From positions 27,226,767 through 27,290,766 of the forward strand of contig JAFMSR010000008.1 of the NCBI GenBank assembly GCA_022818135.1: a DNA stretch of 64,000 bases, read 5' to 3'. Made by a program: the position numbers and the translations under genes. This DNA is from Saxidomus purpurata. Taxonomy: Eukaryota > Mollusca > Bivalvia > Venerida > Veneridae. The notes beneath the pieces were generated by a model. That model was not told the origin of the DNA. It did not search any database and saw nothing but the letters and a program-made list of their open reading frames with translations. Shown piece by piece: positions 61,191 through 64,000 of the stretch; the first letter of the stretch is position 1; the number at the start of each line of letters is the position of its first letter.

Positions 61191-61877
61191 TAGTAACAAG
61201 AGCTGTCCCTCACAAGTGATAAATGCCTCCGAAAGAGGTGTCTCACAGTCTGTGGCCTTTCCATGTGCTCAATAATTGTGCCATGTAATTTTAAAATCCT
61301 TCCATGCGTGACAGAGTGTCCACGCAACTTTTAAACACTAAGTGTGACCTTGACCTTTGAGGTAGGGACGTGGTTTTTGCGCACAACAGTTTGTCTTGAT
61401 GTTCTGAACATTTGTGCCTAGTTATTTTTAAATCAATCAAAGCATGACAAAGTTACAGTCCGGACACGAATGTGTGCATATATAGAGGATTCCATTACCA
61501 TAAACTCTAAGTGTCACCTTGACCTTTGAGGTAGGGACATGGGACTTGCACTCGACACGTCGTCTTGATATGCTAGACAGGTGTACCATGTTATCTCAAA
61601 ATCCTTCAATGCATGACAAAGTTACAGTCCGGACACGAATGTGTGCATATATAGAGGATTTCATTACCTTCAAACTCTAAGTGTGACCTTGACCGTTGAG
61701 GTATGGACATGGGTCTTGCACGCGACACGCCGTCTTGATTTGCTGAACATTTGTGCCAAGCTATTTCAAAAGGTTTCAATGCATGACAAAGTTACAGCCC
61801 GGACACGAAACAATGTAAGGGCAGACGCACGGACGGACGGTGCCATTTTTTATACCACCCTTCGCGGGCATAAAAAT
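61191..61877 (+). repeat. ~170-bp tandem repeat element with nuclear-receptor-like half-sites
   Basis: It begins TAGTAACAAGAGCTGTCCCT and ends CTTCGCGGGCATAAAAA, both phrases I recall from a repeat common in bivalve genomes. The repeated block carries AAACTCTAAGTGTGACCTTG, GACCTTTGAGGTAGGGAC, a GCACGCGACACGTCGTCTTG-like phrase and GCATGACAAAGTTACAGTCC; block landmarks at 61,345, 61,514 and 61,684 give a period of 169-170 bp. The frame at 61,641-62,051 is translated repeat. Confidence 0.85.
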
Positions 61878-62082
61878 ACAACATACAACATCTCAAAAGG
61901 TATTCTAAGTAGTATTATGAGCCCTGACATGTGTATAGCGGATGCAGTGAGGATTACGCAAATCATTTTTCTCAACCATGAGATACATATTCCGCTCATT
62001 TTACCTGTACTCTTATTTTTCACCGCTTATCTCTCACCCCTGCCGGACTAATTTTACGTATTTCATAAGCAGCCAGCACATC

Positions 62083-62285
62083 ACATAAAAATCGAAAATG
62101 CTTATGGAATCTTTATATTTGAAATAAACATAACGTTCTTGGTATTCATTTAACTAAGATCATTTTCTTTCCATCTATACATGTAGCAGTTTTGAAGTAA
62201 TATTCGAGAAAAATTTTATTTTCATTTTTCAATCCCCTTTTTTCACAGCTATTTCTTATTATTTGACAAAAAAAGGGCCACATTG
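62083..62285 (+). repeat. dispersed ~200-bp repeat, copy 2
   Basis: It aligns with 10,565-10,760 (shared TTTGAAATAAACATA, GGTATTCATTT, AGATCATTTTCTTTCCATCT and CAGTTTTGAAGTAA). No foldback accompanies it here. Confidence 0.75.
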
Positions 62286-62289
62286 GAAC

Positions 62290-64000
62290 TAGCTTTCTTG
62301 ATATGACACAATATTGCAATACAATATTGAAAATTCAGTTTAGTTCAGTACTACAGCACTACAACATTTTGAAAAAGTATACCTAAGGCGTCATTTTCCA
62401 CTCTAAAAACGACGTCACATACCACAACCCCACTTCAAATTCACTCAATGGACTGGGCGCAAACTATTCCGGTAATCTGTCCTAACAGCATCATTTATTT
62501 TTGGTTGCAACATTATATATTCTTTTCAATAATATCATATCTGGTGAACTATTTCATGTCTTCTTTCCACGACTGCCTTTTTAAGAGGGTATAGCAAAGA
62601 TTAAAAAAGAATAATTTCAAATCGCCGTTGCCATAGTAATGGTCTTGGAGGATTTTGAAGCAAATACTATGTTTCTGTTGAGTAAGATATAGTAGCTATC
62701 AGTTTTTATCATTGGTTTTGCATTTAAAGAGGGTGACAAAAATGTTAAATTTTATGGGCTTTTTATCAATCATTGTCGAATTATGTAACAAATGTCCGAA
62801 GGTACATTTTCGCGCGTCGAAGGTCATTTGTGTGATACGATATGATGCAATACTATACGGTTAAGACCAGCACTATTAATGGTTGTACATGTATCTTCAA
62901 CTCCACAGTGAATGTAAACATTGACATTGAAATTTGAGTTTACAATCATGTAAACATTTTCCTAGTTAATGCGTAAAATTTAAGTTTTCAATGTTAAAGA
63001 ATTTATTTGAAACAAATTATTTGGTCAGACTGTTGTTTCTTGCATAATAATGATTCGAAGTGTTTGTTGTGTTGTTGATTAAATGCAGATTTTAACAGGG
63101 ACATAAAAAAGAACCCCCGGTTAATTCCCGCCCCCCCCCCCCCCAAAAAAAAAAAGGAAAAAAAAAAAAAAAAAGGAAGAAAGTGTACAGGGCAAGCTTG
63201 CCTAGTTTTGAAGGTTTTTTTAGTCTTCTTGGTACATGTATAACTGCAAAAGTACTGGAGGCAATTTACTTAAACAATGTAGTCGGCTTCTCGTCCCATA
63301 TGTAATGGGTATTACATGTGTAAAGCATTTTAGTAACAAGTTCAAAATTCTTTTCCAAGATGTTTCTACAAATACTATCAACTTGTCAAGAGAAGCACTT
63401 TCGGAAGTTTCTTAACTGCTATATTTACTGGTGCATTGTTGACAAAAATTCAATACTGTACATTATGCAGTAGAATTGTTCAAAATAAACTATCGATTAA
63501 AATTCCATCAAGGTGTTATCGTTTGCACACGTTGAGTTAGCAAAATTTACAAAGTATTCATAAATACTGTTTTAAGTCTAATGAACACGATGGATCTAAA
63601 ATTACTTTTAGTTCCTATGTTACAGATGTCTTACTGGCAAAAGAGGTCATTATTTGTACGAAAAACATTTCTAGAGTTACTTTTATAAGTCAAAGTACAT
63701 GCTATATGCATGTATTTACACATGTATGTATGATATTGCAAAAATAAGAAAAACTTTCTGACAAGTTTTTTCAGTGAAGCAGCGAAACAATATAAGAAAA
63801 GAACACAACACCATTTTTAGACAATTCAAATAGAACACAGTTCTATCAATAATCTATAAAAATCCATTTTCTATTTATGAGTATTTAAGTGCTCTTTGGA
63901 CTTAAATAAGAATGATTTAAGTTCGTTGTGTTGGTTGAGTACTATCAGGCAAACATACTGTTATCCATAAACTGAATTATGATTAGTTAAAATTTGCCAA
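62290..64000. other. unannotated sequence with a C14/A-rich block
   Basis: A C run at 63,131-63,144 is followed directly by A-rich runs to about 63,182. Otherwise no gene or repeat is supported. Confidence 0.45.

Noticed and set aside
61641..62051. 136-codon frame
   Set aside because: Its first two thirds are the 170-bp tandem repeat and the end is AT-rich; no domain.

Overview
This is a strongly AT-rich piece of animal nuclear DNA in which I can support no intact protein-coding gene. Its repeat content suggests a mollusc, most likely a bivalve: many ACATGTA/TACATGTA words, several kinds of degenerate ~110-170 bp periodic repeats, TTAA-flanked MITE-like elements, tRNA-derived SINEs, a LINE tail of TTGTC repeats and long GT microsatellites. 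The taxon is an inference from this character. Open frames reach only about 165 codons. The longest are translated GT/AC microsatellite (alternating Thr-His or Cys-Val), and the rest lack recognisable domains.

Left third (0-20 kb). A diverged TTAA MITE lies at 0.6-0.9 kb. A tandem duplication has copies at about 6.5-7.6 kb and 8.3-12.4 kb; the first is capped by a palindromic satellite (7.65-8.12 kb) and the second is split by a cluster of perfect or near-perfect foldback elements (10.3-11.76 kb). A second tandem duplication occupies 13.9-15.4 kb. Three copies of one GT-rich dispersed element (15.7-18.7 kb) flank a degenerate periodic repeat.

Middle (20-34 kb). Features are a CG-rich CGCCAG/CTGGCG inverted-repeat patch (20.2 kb), two TTAA MITEs fused head to head across one shared TTAA (21.86-22.58 kb), a second TTAA family (23.3-23.7 kb), a broken intronless cysteine-rich gene relic (24.7-25.6 kb) accompanied by a repeated 22-bp motif in both orientations (perhaps a dead DNA transposon), another foldback (26.6 kb) and a degenerate periodic repeat (31.6-32.2 kb).

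Right part (34.8-56.6 kb). The dominant structure is an old tandem duplication: copy A (about 34.84-45.3 kb) and copy B (about 45.38-56.6 kb) stay collinear over their whole length. Each has private insertions: A holds a TTAA MITE, a GT-rich element, a tRNA-Asp relic and a LINE tail; B holds a tRNA-headed SINE, a C homopolymer and a 37-bp minisatellite that grew from a single unit still present in A. Against this diverged background, a 94-bp block with two differences, able to form a hairpin whose only internal change is in the loop, and a 33-bp identical block stand out as constrained or recently converted islands. The last 8 kb hold two more TTAA MITE copies and a ~170-bp tandem repeat carrying paired nuclear-receptor-type half-sites.

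No genes act together here. The window is best read as an intergenic or intronic archive of duplications and mobile elements, and its main interest is the two-copy comparison at 34.8-56.6 kb.
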